NCBI GenBank assembly: GCA_017745235.1
Contig: JAGHZU010000011.1
Span: 1 to 64,000, forward strand
DNA from: Caulobacter sp.
Lineage (GTDB): Bacteria > Pseudomonadota > Alphaproteobacteria > Caulobacterales > Caulobacteraceae
DNA: 64,000 bases
Direction: 5' to 3'
Shown here: piece after piece, positions 15,139-27,900 of the stretch
How positions within the stretch are numbered: the first letter of the stretch is position 1
Layout of the letters: each line of letters opens with the position of its first letter
Notes under the pieces: model-generated
What the model was told of the DNA's origin: nothing
Databases searched by the model: none
The model's input: only the letters and a program-made list of their open reading frames with translations
Translations under genes and position numbers: made by a program

Positions 15139-17466
15139 ATGGCCAGCAAGCCCTTCAAAGGCGTCATCAAGCTCGATATCCGCGACTCCAAGCCCGACTG
15201 GGAGCCGTTCCTGCCGCCTCGCGCGCCCGAAGGCGCGCCGAACGTGCTGATCGTGCTCTATGACGACACGGGCCAGGCCGCCTGGCAGCCCTACGGCGGG
15301 GCGATCAACATGCCGACCCTGCAGAAGCTGGCCGACAACGGCCTGACCTACACCCAGTGGCACACGACGGCCCTGTGCTCGCCCACGCGCTCCTGCTTCC
15401 TCACCGGCCGCAACCATCACCTCAACGGCATGTCGTGCATCACCGAGGCCTCGAACGGCTTCCCGGGCTGGAGCGGCCGCGTGCCCGAGAACTGCATGTC
15501 CATCGGCCAGGTGCTGCAGGACAACGGCTACAGCACTTTCTGGCTGGGCAAGGATCACAACGTGCCGGAGCAGGATATCTGCTCGGGCGGACCCAAGAGC
15601 GAATGGCCGCTGGCCAAGGGTTTCGATCGCTACTACGGCTTCCTCGGCGGCGAGACCAACAACTGGTATCCGGACCTGGTCGAGGACAACAAGTTCATCG
15701 ACCAGCCCTATGGGCCGGAAGACGGCTATCACCTGTCCAAGGACCTGGTCGACCAGGCCATGCAGATGATCCGCGACCAGAAGGCCAGCAATCCGTCCAA
15801 GCCCTGGTTCATGTGGCTGTGCCCCGGCGCCAACCACGCTCCGCACCACGCGCCGAAGGAATATGCCGACCGCTACAAGGGCAAGTTCGACGAAGGCTAC
15901 GACGCCTATCGCAAATGGGTCGTGCCGCGGATGATCGAGAAGGGCATGCTGCCTGCCGGCACCAAGCTCGAGGACTTCAATCCCGTCCGCGCGGACCAGG
16001 CCAACCCCGGCGACTATGTGCGTCCGTGGGAGGAGCTCAGCGCCGACGAAAAGAAGCTCTTCTCGCGCATGGCCGAGGTCTATGCCGGCTTCTCCGAATA
16101 TACCGACGAGCAGGTCGGCCGGCTGGTCGATTACCTGGAACAGAGCGGCCAGCTCGAGAACACCATCGTCCTCTACTGCTCCGACAACGGGGCCTCAGGC
16201 GAGGGCGGACCGAACGGTTCGGTCAACGAGAACAAGTTCTTCAACAACTACCCCGACGAAATCAGCGAGAACATGAAGTATCTCGACGTGCTGGGCGGGC
16301 CGGAGACCTACAACCACTACCCGACCGGCTGGGCCGCCGCGTTCTCGGCGCCGTACAAGATGTTCAAGCGCTACTCGGAATACGCTGGCGGTACGGCCTG
16401 CCCGATGGTCATCTCCTGGCCCAAGGGCATCAAGGCCAAGGGCGAGGTGCGCAACCAATATCACCACGCCGTCGACCTGGTGCCGACCATCCTGGAATGC
16501 ATCGGCATCGAGATGCCCGGCGAGTTCCGGGGCGTGAAGCAGCACCCGCTGTCAGGCGTGTCGATGAAGTATTCCTTCGAAGCCGCTCCCGACGGCCCGA
16601 CCGCCAAGAAGCGCCAGTACTACGCAATGCTGGGAACGCGCGGCATCTGGGAGGACGGCTGGAAGGCCGCGGCGATCCACGCCCCGCTGACCGGCAAGGG
16701 CCACTTCGACAAGGACGATTGGGAACTCTACCACGTCGACGAGGACCGTTCGGAATCGATCGACCTGGCCGCCAAGTATCCCGAGAAGCTGCAGGCGCTC
16801 ATCAAGGCCTGGTTCGAGGAGGCCGAGGCCAACAACGTCCTGCCGCTGGACGACCGCAGCGCCGCCGAGGTTCTGGGCGTCGAGCGTCCCAGCACCGAAC
16901 CGCCGCGTGAACGCTACGTCTACTACCCCGACACTTCGCCGGTGCCTGAAGGCGTGGCGGTCAATGTGCGCGGCCGGTCCTACAAGATCATCGCCGACGT
17001 CGAGGTGACCGCCGACACCGAGGGCGTGATCTTCGCCCACGGCTCGCGGTTCGGCGGCCACGCGCTATTCATCAAGGATGGCAAGCTGCACTACGTCTAC
17101 AACTTCCTGGGCATCAAGCCCGAGCAGAAGTTCGTCTCGGGCAAGCTCAAGCCCGGCAAGCAGACGCTGGGCGTGGAGTTCATCCGCGAGGGCGAGGGCG
17201 AGCACGGCGAATCCCTGGGCCAGACGACGCTCTATGTCGGCGAGGAGATCGCCGCCCAGGGGCCGATGAAGACCCAGCTGGGCAAGTTCACCCTGTCGGG
17301 CGACGGCCTCTGCATCGGCCGAGACAGCGGCGATGCGGTCAGCGAGGAGTATCTCACGCCCGGAACCTTCAAGGGCGGGAAGATCTTCGGCGTCGGCGTT
17401 ACCGTCGAGAAGGCCCAGTACCTGAACCTCGAGAAACTGGCGGCCGCCGCGATGGCGGTGGACTGA
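15139..17466 (+). CDS. Arylsulfatase, cytoplasmic type
   Basis: A 775-aa sulfatase. The formylglycine motif CSPTR (Cys80 to be oxidised) is in TALCSPTRSCFLTGRNHH. Metal-binding Asp residues are in VLIVLYDDTG (Asp42, Asp43), and a second metal site is in IVLYCSDNGAS. The C-terminal 150 residues (after about 620) form a beta-rich domain found in AtsA-like enzymes. No signal peptide is present, so it should act in the cytoplasm like Pseudomonas AtsA. It would release sulfate from aryl or alkyl sulfate esters after import. Neither a formylglycine-generating enzyme nor an AtsB-type maturase is encoded in this window, so maturation must come from elsewhere. The ATG follows a strong GGAGGCGACC ribosome binding site. 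Confidence 0.93.
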   Translation: MASKPFKGVIKLDIRDSKPDWEPFLPPRAPEGAPNVLIVLYDDTGQAAWQPYGGAINMPTLQKLADNGLTYTQWHTTALCSPTRSCFLTGRNHHLNGMSCITEASNGFPGWSGRVPENCMSIGQVLQDNGYSTFWLGKDHNVPEQDICSGGPKSEWPLAKGFDRYYGFLGGETNNWYPDLVEDNKFIDQPYGPEDGYHLSKDLVDQAMQMIRDQKASNPSKPWFMWLCPGANHAPHHAPKEYADRYKGKFDEGYDAYRKWVVPRMIEKGMLPAGTKLEDFNPVRADQANPGDYVRPWEELSADEKKLFSRMAEVYAGFSEYTDEQVGRLVDYLEQSGQLENTIVLYCSDNGASGEGGPNGSVNENKFFNNYPDEISENMKYLDVLGGPETYNHYPTGWAAAFSAPYKMFKRYSEYAGGTACPMVISWPKGIKAKGEVRNQYHHAVDLVPTILECIGIEMPGEFRGVKQHPLSGVSMKYSFEAAPDGPTAKKRQYYAMLGTRGIWEDGWKAAAIHAPLTGKGHFDKDDWELYHVDEDRSESIDLAAKYPEKLQALIKAWFEEAEANNVLPLDDRSAAEVLGVERPSTEPPRERYVYYPDTSPVPEGVAVNVRGRSYKIIADVEVTADTEGVIFAHGSRFGGHALFIKDGKLHYVYNFLGIKPEQKFVSGKLKPGKQTLGVEFIREGEGEHGESLGQTTLYVGEEIAAQGPMKTQLGKFTLSGDGLCIGRDSGDAVSEEYLTPGTFKGGKIFGVGVTVEKAQYLNLEKLAAAAMAVD

Positions 17467-17562
17467 CCTGGCCGTGACGCGCCGCGATCGATCCCACGGG
17501 ACCGGTCGCGGCGCTGACGCCCTCGAGACTTTCCCTGATCCCACGAACCAACGGGCGCTCGC

Positions 17563-17916
17563 ATGGAAGAGGTGCTTCGGGAATTCGCCAGCCACATCGC
17601 GCTGGCCACGGAACTGGTCTGCGTGCTGTGCATCGCGATCGGCTCCATCGTCGCCCTGGTCCGCGTCGCGATCGCTCTGGCGCGCGGGCGGGGAACGGAC
17701 ATGAAGGCGCGCCACGAGATCTTCATCGTCTATGCAGGCTGGATCATCCTGGCGCTGGAATTCGCCCTGGCCGCCGACATCGTCCGCACAGCCATCGCGC
17801 CGACCTGGGACCAGATCGGCCAACTGGCGGCGATCGCCGCGATCCGCACGGGCCTCAACTACTTCCTCAACAAGGACGTCGACGAGCGGCAGGAAGCCAT
17901 GGCGGCCGAGGCCTAG
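17563..17916 (+). CDS. DUF1622 family membrane protein
   Basis: A 117-aa integral membrane protein matching the DUF1622 pattern. It has an N-terminal hydrophobic helix (TELVCVLCIAIGSIVALVRV), a loop with ARHEIFIVYAGWIILALEF, a second helix and a C-terminal amphipathic segment LAAIAAIRTGLNYFLNKDV with a conserved-looking RT. Function unknown. It lies 32 bp before a second membrane protein on the same strand and probably forms an operon with it. It is 96 bp after the sulfatase, so linkage to that gene is uncertain. Confidence 0.8.
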   Translation: MEEVLREFASHIALATELVCVLCIAIGSIVALVRVAIALARGRGTDMKARHEIFIVYAGWIILALEFALAADIVRTAIAPTWDQIGQLAAIAAIRTGLNYFLNKDVDERQEAMAAEA

Positions 17917-17948
17917 GCCCGCAGCACGCCGCATCAAGGAGCAGAACC

Positions 17949-18797
17949 ATGAATTGGCAGGGTTTCGACAGCTGGCTGACCCACACCGGCATCGGCTGGA
18001 TCGCCCTGCTGCTGTTCGCGGCGATGTGCCTGGCGGCCGTGGTGGGCGCGCTCATTCTCAGGCTGACCCGCGCCGGCAAGGCCGCCGACGGGGACAAGGA
18101 CGACGACAACGGTCAGGGCTACATCGTCTCGGCCGTCCTGGGCCTTCTGGCGCTGCTGATGGGTTTCACCTTCTCCCTGGCCATCGACCGCTTCGACGCG
18201 CGGCGCCTGCTGGTGATCGAAGAGGCCAACGCGATCGGCACGGCCTATCTGCGAGCTCAACTGCTGACCGAGCCGCACCGGGCGCGGATGACCGACCTGC
18301 TGGTCCGCTACACCGACACCCGCATCGCCCTGGCCAAGGCCCGCCCCGCCAGCGCCGAGCAGAACCGTCTGCTCAGGACCAACGATGCGCTGCTGACCGA
18401 CATCTGGGCGGCGACCAGCGCCTCGTTCGACAGCATCAAGGGCCTGGACTTCTCCAGCACCTACATCGACTCCATCAACACCCTGATCGACCTGGACGCG
18501 TCGCGGAAAGCCGCCCGAGGAGCCCGCGTGCCCACCGAGGTGTTCGCCGTCCTCTTCATCTACCTGGTCACGACCGCAGGCGTCCTGGGCTACGTCCTGA
18601 CGGGCGTGCGGGGCCGGCTGGCGTCGCTGCACCTGTTCGCGCTGCTGACCCTGTCCCTGGTGCTGATCATCGACATCAACCGGCCCGTCCTGGGCGGAGT
18701 GACCGAAAGCCAGCGCCCCATGGAAGACCTGCGCAAATCCCTGGCCGCACAGCCTCCTGCCGTGTTCGACAAATGGCATGAACCGGCCGGTTCGTAG
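17949..18797 (+). CDS. DUF4239 (bestrophin-like) membrane protein
   Basis: A 282-aa protein with two N-terminal membrane helices (IGWIALLLFAAMCLAAVVGA and VLGLLALLMGFTFSLAIDRF). A soluble helical region rich in Arg, Glu and Ala follows (EEANAIGTAYLRAQLL onward). Two C-terminal helices (VFAVLFIYLVTTAGVLGYVL and LHLFALLTLSLVLIIDINRP) complete it. The E-E-A-N-A-x-G-T and D-I-N-R-P features match DUF4239 proteins, which have been compared with bestrophin channels. The channel role is inference. The start at 17949 has an AAGGAG ribosome binding site. Confidence 0.8.
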   Translation: MNWQGFDSWLTHTGIGWIALLLFAAMCLAAVVGALILRLTRAGKAADGDKDDDNGQGYIVSAVLGLLALLMGFTFSLAIDRFDARRLLVIEEANAIGTAYLRAQLLTEPHRARMTDLLVRYTDTRIALAKARPASAEQNRLLRTNDALLTDIWAATSASFDSIKGLDFSSTYIDSINTLIDLDASRKAARGARVPTEVFAVLFIYLVTTAGVLGYVLTGVRGRLASLHLFALLTLSLVLIIDINRPVLGGVTESQRPMEDLRKSLAAQPPAVFDKWHEPAGS

Positions 18798-18917
18798 GGT
18801 GAATTCGCGAGGGCGTCGCTAGGAAATCCCCCAGGGAAAAGCGGGTTTCACCTGATAGGCGGCCCTCCCCCGACCGCTAACGTGGCTTGTCGCTTACCAC
18901 CTGAAGCGAGACAGACC

Positions 18918-21900
18918 ATGTTGCCGTCATCCGCCTTCAGAACCCTGTGCCTGTGCAGTTCCGCCCTCACGGCCCGCTGGGCGCTCTCGCGTTTTGAACC
19001 GGCCTCCGTCGCCGCCGCCGTGCTCGGGTTCACCTTGCTGACCGGAGCAGCCGAGGCCCAGACAGCGCCCCCCCTCCCCACAGGCGGCGCCTTCGTGGCC
19101 GGGCAGGGCCAGATCTCGCAGCCGTCCGCCGGCGCGCTGGCCATCACCCAAACCTCCAATCGAGGGGTGATCGATTGGAGCGCCTTCTCCATCGCCACCG
19201 GCCATGCCGTCTCCATCGACAATGGCGCGGGCGCGACCCTGAATCGCGTACTGGGCGGCCAGATCTCACAGATCGACGGCCAGTTGTCCGCGACCGGCTC
19301 GGTCTATCTGATGAACCCCCATGGCGTGATCGTAGGCCAGGGCGGGCGGGTGATCACGGGGGGCGACTTCGTGGCGACCACCCGGCAGATGGACATGACC
19401 GCCTTCATGTCGGGCGGCCCTCTGGTGGTGTCCGGCGGCGGCGGCGGCGCGATCGTGAACCGCGGCGAGGTCGTCTCGAAGTCGGGCAGCGTGGTGATGA
19501 TCGCCCGCTCGGTCGAAAACCGCGGCGTCATAGAGGCCCCCGGCGGCCGCGTGACACTGGCGGCCGCCGACGAGGTGCTGCTGGCCAGCAGCGACGAAAA
19601 GGATCGCGGCCTCTACGTCTCGGCCGGAACCGGCGGCGGCGACGTCACCCAGGACGGCCGCATCAGGGCCGCGGCGGTGTCGCTGCAGGCGGCGGGAGGA
19701 AACATCTACGCCCTGGCCGGGAACCGCGACGGCCTGGTTCAGGCCACCGGGACCAGCACGGTCGACGGCCAGCTCTGGCTGACGGCGCCGAAGGGCCAGG
19801 TCGTCGTCTCCGGTCAGTTGGCGGCCCAGCAGGCCGACGGAAGCGGCGGCCAGATCGGCGTCAACGGCCGCGCGGTGACCCTGGCGTCAGGCGCCGTCGT
19901 GGATGCGCGCGGCGCGTCCGGCGGCGAGGTGCTCGTCGGCGTGTCGGGCTATCGCCGCCAGGAGGGCATGGCGGAAACCGTCACCGTTGCGGACGGCGCG
20001 AAGATCCTGGCCGGCGGCCCCCTGGGCGGCGGTCGGATCGAGACCTCGGCCCACAAGGTCGGGATCGGCGCGGCGCGGGTCCTGCCCGGCGCGGGCGGCC
20101 AATGGCTTCTTGACCCTTCGGACCTGGTGATCGACACGGCGGTCGCCTCGACCATCGTCGGCACGCTCGACTCGGGCTCCGACGTCACCCAGGAGACCGC
20201 CAGCGGCAGCGGCGGGTCGGGCGACATCACCGTCCAGGCCCCCATCATATGGACCGGCGCGGGCGACCTCACCCTCAACGCCTTCCGCGACCTGTCCATC
20301 AACTCCCAGATCTCGGGGGGCGGCGCCGTCACCCTTACGGCGGGGCGGGACGCGCTTGTCTCGGCGCCGGTCAGCGCGACCAGCCTGGGAGCCAATGTCG
20401 GCGGCGCCCTGACCATCAGCCCTGGCGGAACGCTCGCCGCGACAGCCGGCGACGTGAACCTGGCCTCCGCGTCCTTCGTGAACCAGGCCGGCGCGAGCGC
20501 CCTCACCGCATCGGGCGACTGGTTCGTCCTCACCGACAACCCGTCCGCCACGACGCTGGGCGGTCTGGCGCCGGCCTTCTACCAATACGACTTCCCCTCC
20601 AGCGGGACGCCCGCCGCATCCGGCTCCGGCGTGCTCTACCGCGTCGCGCCGACGGCGAACGTCACCCTGGGCGCGATCACCAAGAGCTACGACGGAACCA
20701 CGACGGCCGTCCTGAACAACAGCAACACCACCGTCACCGGCCTGCTCAACAACGACGAGTGGACACTGGACGGCGCCTATGCCGACAAGAACGTCGGAAG
20801 CGGGATCGTGGTCACCGCGACCAACTTCCAGGCCTCGAACGGCGGCGTCCCGGTCTACGGCTATGCCGTCAACAGCCCGATCACGGGCCTGGGCGACATC
20901 ACGCGGGCCGCGCTCAGCGCCTCGATCACCGGCAACCCCACCAAGACCTACAACGGCACCACCACCGTCTCGTTGACGGCTGCGAACTTCGCTCTGAACG
21001 GCGTGGCGGCGGGCGAAAGCCTCACCATCAACGGCGCTTCGTCGCAGGCCTATGATTCTCCCAACGCAGGTTCCCGCACGGTGACCGCCTCGCTGTCGCC
21101 GACCAACTTCAACGTGGGCGCGGGCGTCAACCTGAACAACTACGTCCTGCCGACCACGGCGACGGGCGTCGGAACCATCGACCCGGCGCAACTGCTGCTG
21201 AGCGGGCTTGTGGCCAACAACAAGGTCTACGACTCGACCACCGCCGCGACCCTGAACACCGCCGGCCTCAGCATCTTCGGCGCCTTGGCGGGCGACGACG
21301 TCCAGGTCAGCTCCAGCGGAGCCACCGGCACGTTCGCGACCAAGAACGTCGGCACGAACATCGCCGTCACCGTCTCGGGCTTCACCCTGAGCGGCGCAGC
21401 CGCGGCCAACTACGTCGTGGCCCAGCCCACCGGGCTGGCGGCCGACATCACCAAAGCCGACATCCTCATCACCGGGATCGCGGCCAACAACAAGGTCTAT
21501 GACGGCACGACGGCCGCCACCCTGAACCTGGGCAACATCACCGCCAACGGCCTCTTCCCGGGCGACGACATCACCCCCGTCGCCGGTCCCGGTGGGAGCA
21601 TCCAGTTCGCCAGCAAGGACGTCGGCCAGAACATCCCGGTGTCGATCAACGGCATCAGCCTGATCGGGCCCGACGCCGGCAACTACAACCTGCTGCTGCC
21701 GGCCGGACCGCTCTACGCCAACATCACGCCGCGCCCCCTGATCATCGCGCTCACCGGCCAGCCGACCAAGGTCTATGACGGCACGAACCTGGCCCGCCCC
21801 AGCCTGACCGACTTCACCTTCAGCAACCTCGTGCCCGGCGAAGACATCTCGATCTTCCAGGCTGCGGGAGCCAACTACGCCTCGTCGGACGTCGGGCTGT

Positions 21901-24900
21901 GGAACCTGACGGTGTCGCTGACGCCTCAAGACTACGTCGCCAGCAACAACACCAAGCTCAGCAACTACACCCTGCCGTCCCTGATCACCGGACAGGGACG
22001 GATCACGCCCGCCGTGCTGTCGATCAGCATCATCAACGACCCGACCAAGGGCTACGACGGCAACGCCAACGCCTTCCTGACGCCCGGCAACTTCCAGATC
22101 GACGGCTTTGTCGGCACGCAGGGCGCAACCGTCACCCAGACCTCCGGCCAGTACGCCTCCTCCAACGCCGGGATCTGGAACATCGTGGCCCCGATCGACG
22201 GCAGCGTGATGAGCGCGAATCCGGGGACGAACCTCTCCAACTACGTGTTGCCCGCCAGCGCGCAGGGCCCGGGCACGATCACCCGGATCACCCCCAACCT
22301 TGGCCTTTACGCGCTCATCAGCGGGAACCCGACCAAGGTGTATGACGGCAACACGATCGCGACGCTGACGCCTTCGGACTACACCATCACCGGCTTCATC
22401 CCGGGTGAGGGCGCGACCATCACCCAGACGGTCGGCGAATACGCCGGTCCTGACGCCGGCCAGCACGCGGTGCTGGTCCAGCTCGCCGGCAGCGACTGGC
22501 AGGCCAATCCCGGCACCAACCTCAACAACTACAACCTGCCCACCGAGGCGACCGGCCTCGGCACGATCCTGCGCCGCCCGTTCACCGCCTCCATCGTCGG
22601 CAACCCCACCAAGATCTACAACGGCACGACCGGGGCGATCCTTTCCGCCGCCAACTACCAGTTCAACAACCTGGTTGCGGGCGAGACCGTGCAGGTGGCT
22701 GCGACAGCGACGGGCCTCTACGACAGCAAGAACGCCGGGTCCCGCACCATCACCGTCCCGCTGGCGTCGTCCCAGCTGATCTTCGGCACGGGCGGCAAGG
22801 CGTCCAACTACATCCTGCCGACCTCAGCCGTCGGCCCTGGAACGATCAATCCCGCGCACCTCTCCATTCTCAACGTCACGGCGCAGAACAAGGTCTACGA
22901 CGCGACGACTTTGGCGATCCTCAACACGGGGTCGGCGGGCCTGTTCGGCGTGGTCTCGGGCGACGACGTCACGCTTTCCGCAGCCGCCGGAACCGGGACC
23001 TTCGCCACCGCCAACGTCGGCGCGGGGATCACCGTCACCTCCAGCGGCTTCACCGTCTCGGGCGCCGATGTCGGCAACTACATCCTGAACCAGCCGGGCG
23101 GGCTGGCGGCCAACATCACCCGGCGCGGGCTGACGATCGCCAACGTCACGGCCAACGACAAGAACTACGACGGCACGACCGCCGCCACGCTCAACCTGGG
23201 CGGGGCCAGCCTGCAGGGCGTGATCGCCGGCGACATGGTGGGACTGGACGCCTCGGGCGCCGGCAGCGCCTTCCGCCAGACCAATGTGGGTACGAACCTC
23301 CAGGTGCTGGTCGGGGGGTTCGCCCTGACCGGCGCCAGCGCCGGCAACTACAGCCTCAGCCAGCCGTCGAGCGTCACCGCCGACATCAATCCACTGCTCC
23401 TGACCGGCGGGATCATCGGCAATCCGACCAAGACCTATGACGGCACGACCTCCGCCAGCCTGGGCTCGGGAAACTATAGCCTGACCGGCTTCATCGCCGG
23501 CGAAGGCGGGGCCATCACCCAGGCCTCGAACGGTCGCTACGACGCCCCCAACGCCGGCGCGCGCACGGTTTCGGCCGATGTCGTCGTCACCGATTTCGTC
23601 GCCAACGCCGGGACCTTGCTCTCGAACTACATCCTGCCCACCACCATAAGCGGCGCAGGCACGATCAACCGCGCCAGCCTGATCGCCTCGATCGTCAACA
23701 ACCCCACCAAGGTCTACGATTCCACGACGGCCGCGACCCTGGCCGCGAACAACTACCAGATCCTGGGCTTCGTCGCGGGCGAAGGCGCGACGGTCACCAA
23801 GACCAGCGGCGCATACGACATCAAGAACGTCGGCTCGCGGACCGTGACGACCACCCTGGGAACGGGCGATTTGACCGCGACGGGCTCGACCAACCTCGCC
23901 AACTACGTCCTGCCGACTTCAGCGGCCGGCGCGGGAACCATCACGCCCGCCCAGCTTCAGGTCATCAACGTCACCGCCAATGACAAGGTCTACGACGCCA
24001 CCACCACGGCGACGCTGACCACCGGCGGAGCGACCCTGTCGGGCGTGCTGGGCGGCGACGTCGTGAACGTCGACTCCAGCGGCTACAGCGCCGCCTTCGC
24101 GACCAAGAACGTCGGGACCAACATCCCCGTCACCGCCACGGGCTTCACGATCAACGGCGGCGACGCCTCCAACTACACGCTCCTTCAGCCGACCGGCCTG
24201 TTGGCCGACATCACCCAAGCCAACCTCTCCCTGGCCTGGGTGCGCAAGGTCTATGACGCCACCACCGCCCTCCCCACGGCCAGCAGCGGCTATGGCCTGT
24301 CCGGCGTATTCGCGGGCGACGCGGTAAGCGTCGACACCTCCGGCATCACCGGCGCGTACGACACCAAGAACGTCGGAGGATCGCTGAGCGGCAACACCGT
24401 GATCGGCGGCAAGACCGTCAATCTCACCGGTGTGGCGATCGCCGGCGCCGACGCCGGCAACTACGCCATCTCGCCCAACGTCGCGGGCTCGCCCATCGGC
24501 GTGATCACCCCCGCGGATCTGCGGGTGGTGGGCGTGGTCGCCAACAACAAAGTCTACGATCAGACCACGGCGGCTTCTCTCAATAGCAGCGGCGCAAGCC
24601 TGCAGACCGTGCTGGGAACCGACGTCGTGACGCTCGACACCAGCAGCGAAACCGGCGTCTTCGTCGATCGCAACGCCGGCACGAACATCGCCGTCATCGC
24701 TTCCGGCTACACCGTGAACGGCGCCGACGCCGGCAACTACAACCTCATCCAGCCCCAGGGGCTGACGGCCGACATCACGCCCGCCGAAATCTTCCTGACT
24801 TCGGTGACCAAGACCTACGACGGCACGACCCTGCTGCCGACGGCCGGCGCCGGCTACGGCTTCAGCGGCGTCTACAGCGGCGACGTCGTCTCGGCCAACA

Positions 24901-27900
24901 CCTCCAGCGTCACCGGATCGTATGCGGACAAGAACGTCGCCGGTTCGCTGGCGGGCGGCGTGGTGACCGGGGGCATCAACGTCACGGTCGACGGCCTGAC
25001 GCTGAGCGGGGCCCAGGCCGGCAACTACTTCGTCTCGCCAATCCTCACGCCCCAGGCCATCGGCGTCATCACGCCCCGACAACTCCTGGCCTCGATCACC
25101 GGCAACCCGACGAAGGTCTACGACACCTTCACCAACGCCACCCTGACCTCGACGGACTACACCCTGAGCGGCTTCGTCGCGGGCGAGGGCGCGACGGTCA
25201 CCCAGACGGCGGGCCTCTACGACAGCAAGAACGCCGGGAACCGCACGGTCACGGCCACGCTCGCAACCGGCGACTTCACGGCGACCGGCGGCGCCCTGCT
25301 CACGAACTACACCCTGCCGACCACCGCTTCGGGCGCGGGGACGATCACGCGCGCCCCGGCCTCGGTCATCGGAGCGGTGGCCAACAACAAGGTCTACGAC
25401 GGCACGCGGACCGCCACGATCGATAACGCCGCAACCACGCTGGGCGGACGGCTGGGCGCCGACGATCTGACCCTTGTGCTGGCGAACAACGGCCTGTTCT
25501 CGGATCGCAACGTCGGGGTCGGAAAGCCGGTCACGACCACGGACTATGCGCTCAGCGGCGCCGACGCCGGCAACTATGTCCTGTCCCAACCGAACTACCT
25601 GACGGCGAACATCACCCAGGCCCTGCTGACCCTGGCCCGCGTGGAGCGGGTCTACACCGCCCTGCGGGACCTGCCGACGGTCTCTTCGGCCTATACGCTG
25701 AGCGGAGTGGTCTCCGGCGACGTGGTGACCGTGGACGCAAGCGGCGTCTCCGGCCTTTACGACAACAAGAACGTCGGCGTGAACAAGAACGTCACCCTGA
25801 CGGGCCTGGCCATCTCGGGCGCCGACGCCGGCAACTATTCCATCGCCTCGAGCCTTACGAACGCGCCGATCGGCACGATCACCAAGGCCCAGGTCTCGCT
25901 GGCGGGCATGCTGGGCCAGACCCGGATCTATGACGGGACGATCAACCTGAATCTCGACAACGCCGGCACGATCGTCGTCGGCACGCTGCAAACCGACGAC
26001 CTGGGGGTGGACAGTTCGGGTTCCAGCGCCGCCTTTCCGTCCAAGAACGTCGGGACCTATTCCGTCAACGCCAGCGGATACGTCCTGACCGGCGTCGACG
26101 CGGGCAACTACGATCTGGTCCAGCCGACGGGCATTTCCGCGACCATCAATCCCAAGCTCCTGACGGCTTCGATCGTCAATAACCCCAGCAAGACCTACGA
26201 CGGCGGCCTCGCGGCGATCCTGGCGGCCTCCAACTTCGACATCAGCGGCTTCATCGCCGGTGAGAGCGCCACCGTCAGCCAGACGGCCGGGACCTACGAC
26301 GACAAGAACGCCGGTCCGCGCACGGTCACGGCTGGCCTCACCAGCGCCGATTTCACCGCCGGCGCCGGGACCCTGCTCACCAATTACGTGCTGCCCACCA
26401 GCGCCTCCGGGGCCGGGACGATCACGCGGCGCGGCCTGACCGCGACGATCGTGGGCAATCCTACCAAGGCCTATGACGGCGGTCTGGCCGCGCTGTTGAG
26501 CGGCTCGAACTACCAGCTTGCGGGCTTCGTGACGGGAGAAGGCGCCTCTGTCACCCAGACCACGGGCCAGTATGACGACAAGAACGCGGGCCCACGCACG
26601 GTAAGCGCCAATCTGGGCGCCGGCGATTACACGGCTGACAGCGGCACCTTGCTGTCCAACTACGACCTGCCGACCACGGCCTCCGGCGCAGGCACGATCA
26701 CCCGCAAGGGCCTGACCGCCGCCATCGTCAACAATCCGACGAAGACCTACGATGGCGCCCTGGCCGCCCTGCTGAACGCCTCCAACTTCCAGCTCAGCGG
26801 GTTCGTGGCCGGCGAAGGCGCCGCCGTCACCCAGACGGCCGGCGCCTACGCCGACAAGAACGCCGGGGCCCGTTTGGTGACCGCCGACCTGCTGGCCGGC
26901 GACTTCACGGCCAACGCCGGGACCCAGCTGTCGAACTACGACCTGCCGGTCGCCGCCACCGGCATGGGCACGATCGAACGGGCCATCCTGACCGCCGCCA
27001 TCGTCAACAATCCGACCAAGAGCTACGACGGCACGACCCGGGCCGTTCTGATCAGCAGCAACTACCAGATCAGCGGCTTCGTCGCCGGGGAAAGCGCGTC
27101 GGTGATCCACCTCAACGGGACCTACGACGACAAGAACGCAGGGCCGCGCACGACCAGCGCTGTCCTCGACGCCAGCGACTTCACGCCCGCCAGCGGCACG
27201 CTGCTGTCGAACTACGTCCTGCCGACCTCGGCCACCGGCGCCGGCACGATCGACCGCGCCCTGGTGACCGCCCGGATCGTTGGCGTGCCTCAGAAGGTCT
27301 ACGACGGCGGAACGGCCATCGCGCTGACCCCCGCCAACTACCTGCTCGCAGGCATCGCCGGGGGCGAGACCATCACGGTGCTGGACAACTCTGGGGACTT
27401 CCTGTCGCCGAACGTCGGCGTTCACACCATCGCCACCAACCTGGTCCCGGGAGACTTCGCGCCCGGCGCCGGGGTGGACCTGAACAATTACGTCCTGCCC
27501 ACCCTGGCCAGCGGACCAGGGGTGATCTCGGCCCGCCAGCTGACCGCCGCGATCATCGGCAATCCGACCAAGACCTATGACGGTTCCGCGCTCGCCGCCC
27601 TGACATCCGGCAACTACCAGCTCAGCGGCTTCGTCGCCGGCCAGGGTGCGACGGTCACCGAGACCCAGGGCCTCTACGACAGCAAAAACGCCGGCGCCCG
27701 CACGGTGACGGCGGCGCTTGGCAGCATCGATCTGGTCGCCAACGCAGGCACGCGGTTGTCCAACTACATCCTGCCGACCTCGGCCACCGGCGCGGGCACG
27801 ATCGACCGTGCGGCCCTGAACGTCAGCATCGTCGGCGCCCCGACCAAAACCTACGACGGCACGACTGCGGCGCTGCTGGGTCCCGGCAATTTTTCCGTCA

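Noticed and set aside
18882..18917. GTG start for the giant exoprotein
   Set aside because: It adds MACRLPPEARQT without improving the signal peptide; the ATG at 18918 is more economical, although neither has a strong ribosome binding site.
19887..22466. Minus-strand open frame of 859 codons
   Set aside because: Same explanation: antisense shadow of the TPS and first YDG region, without recognisable features.
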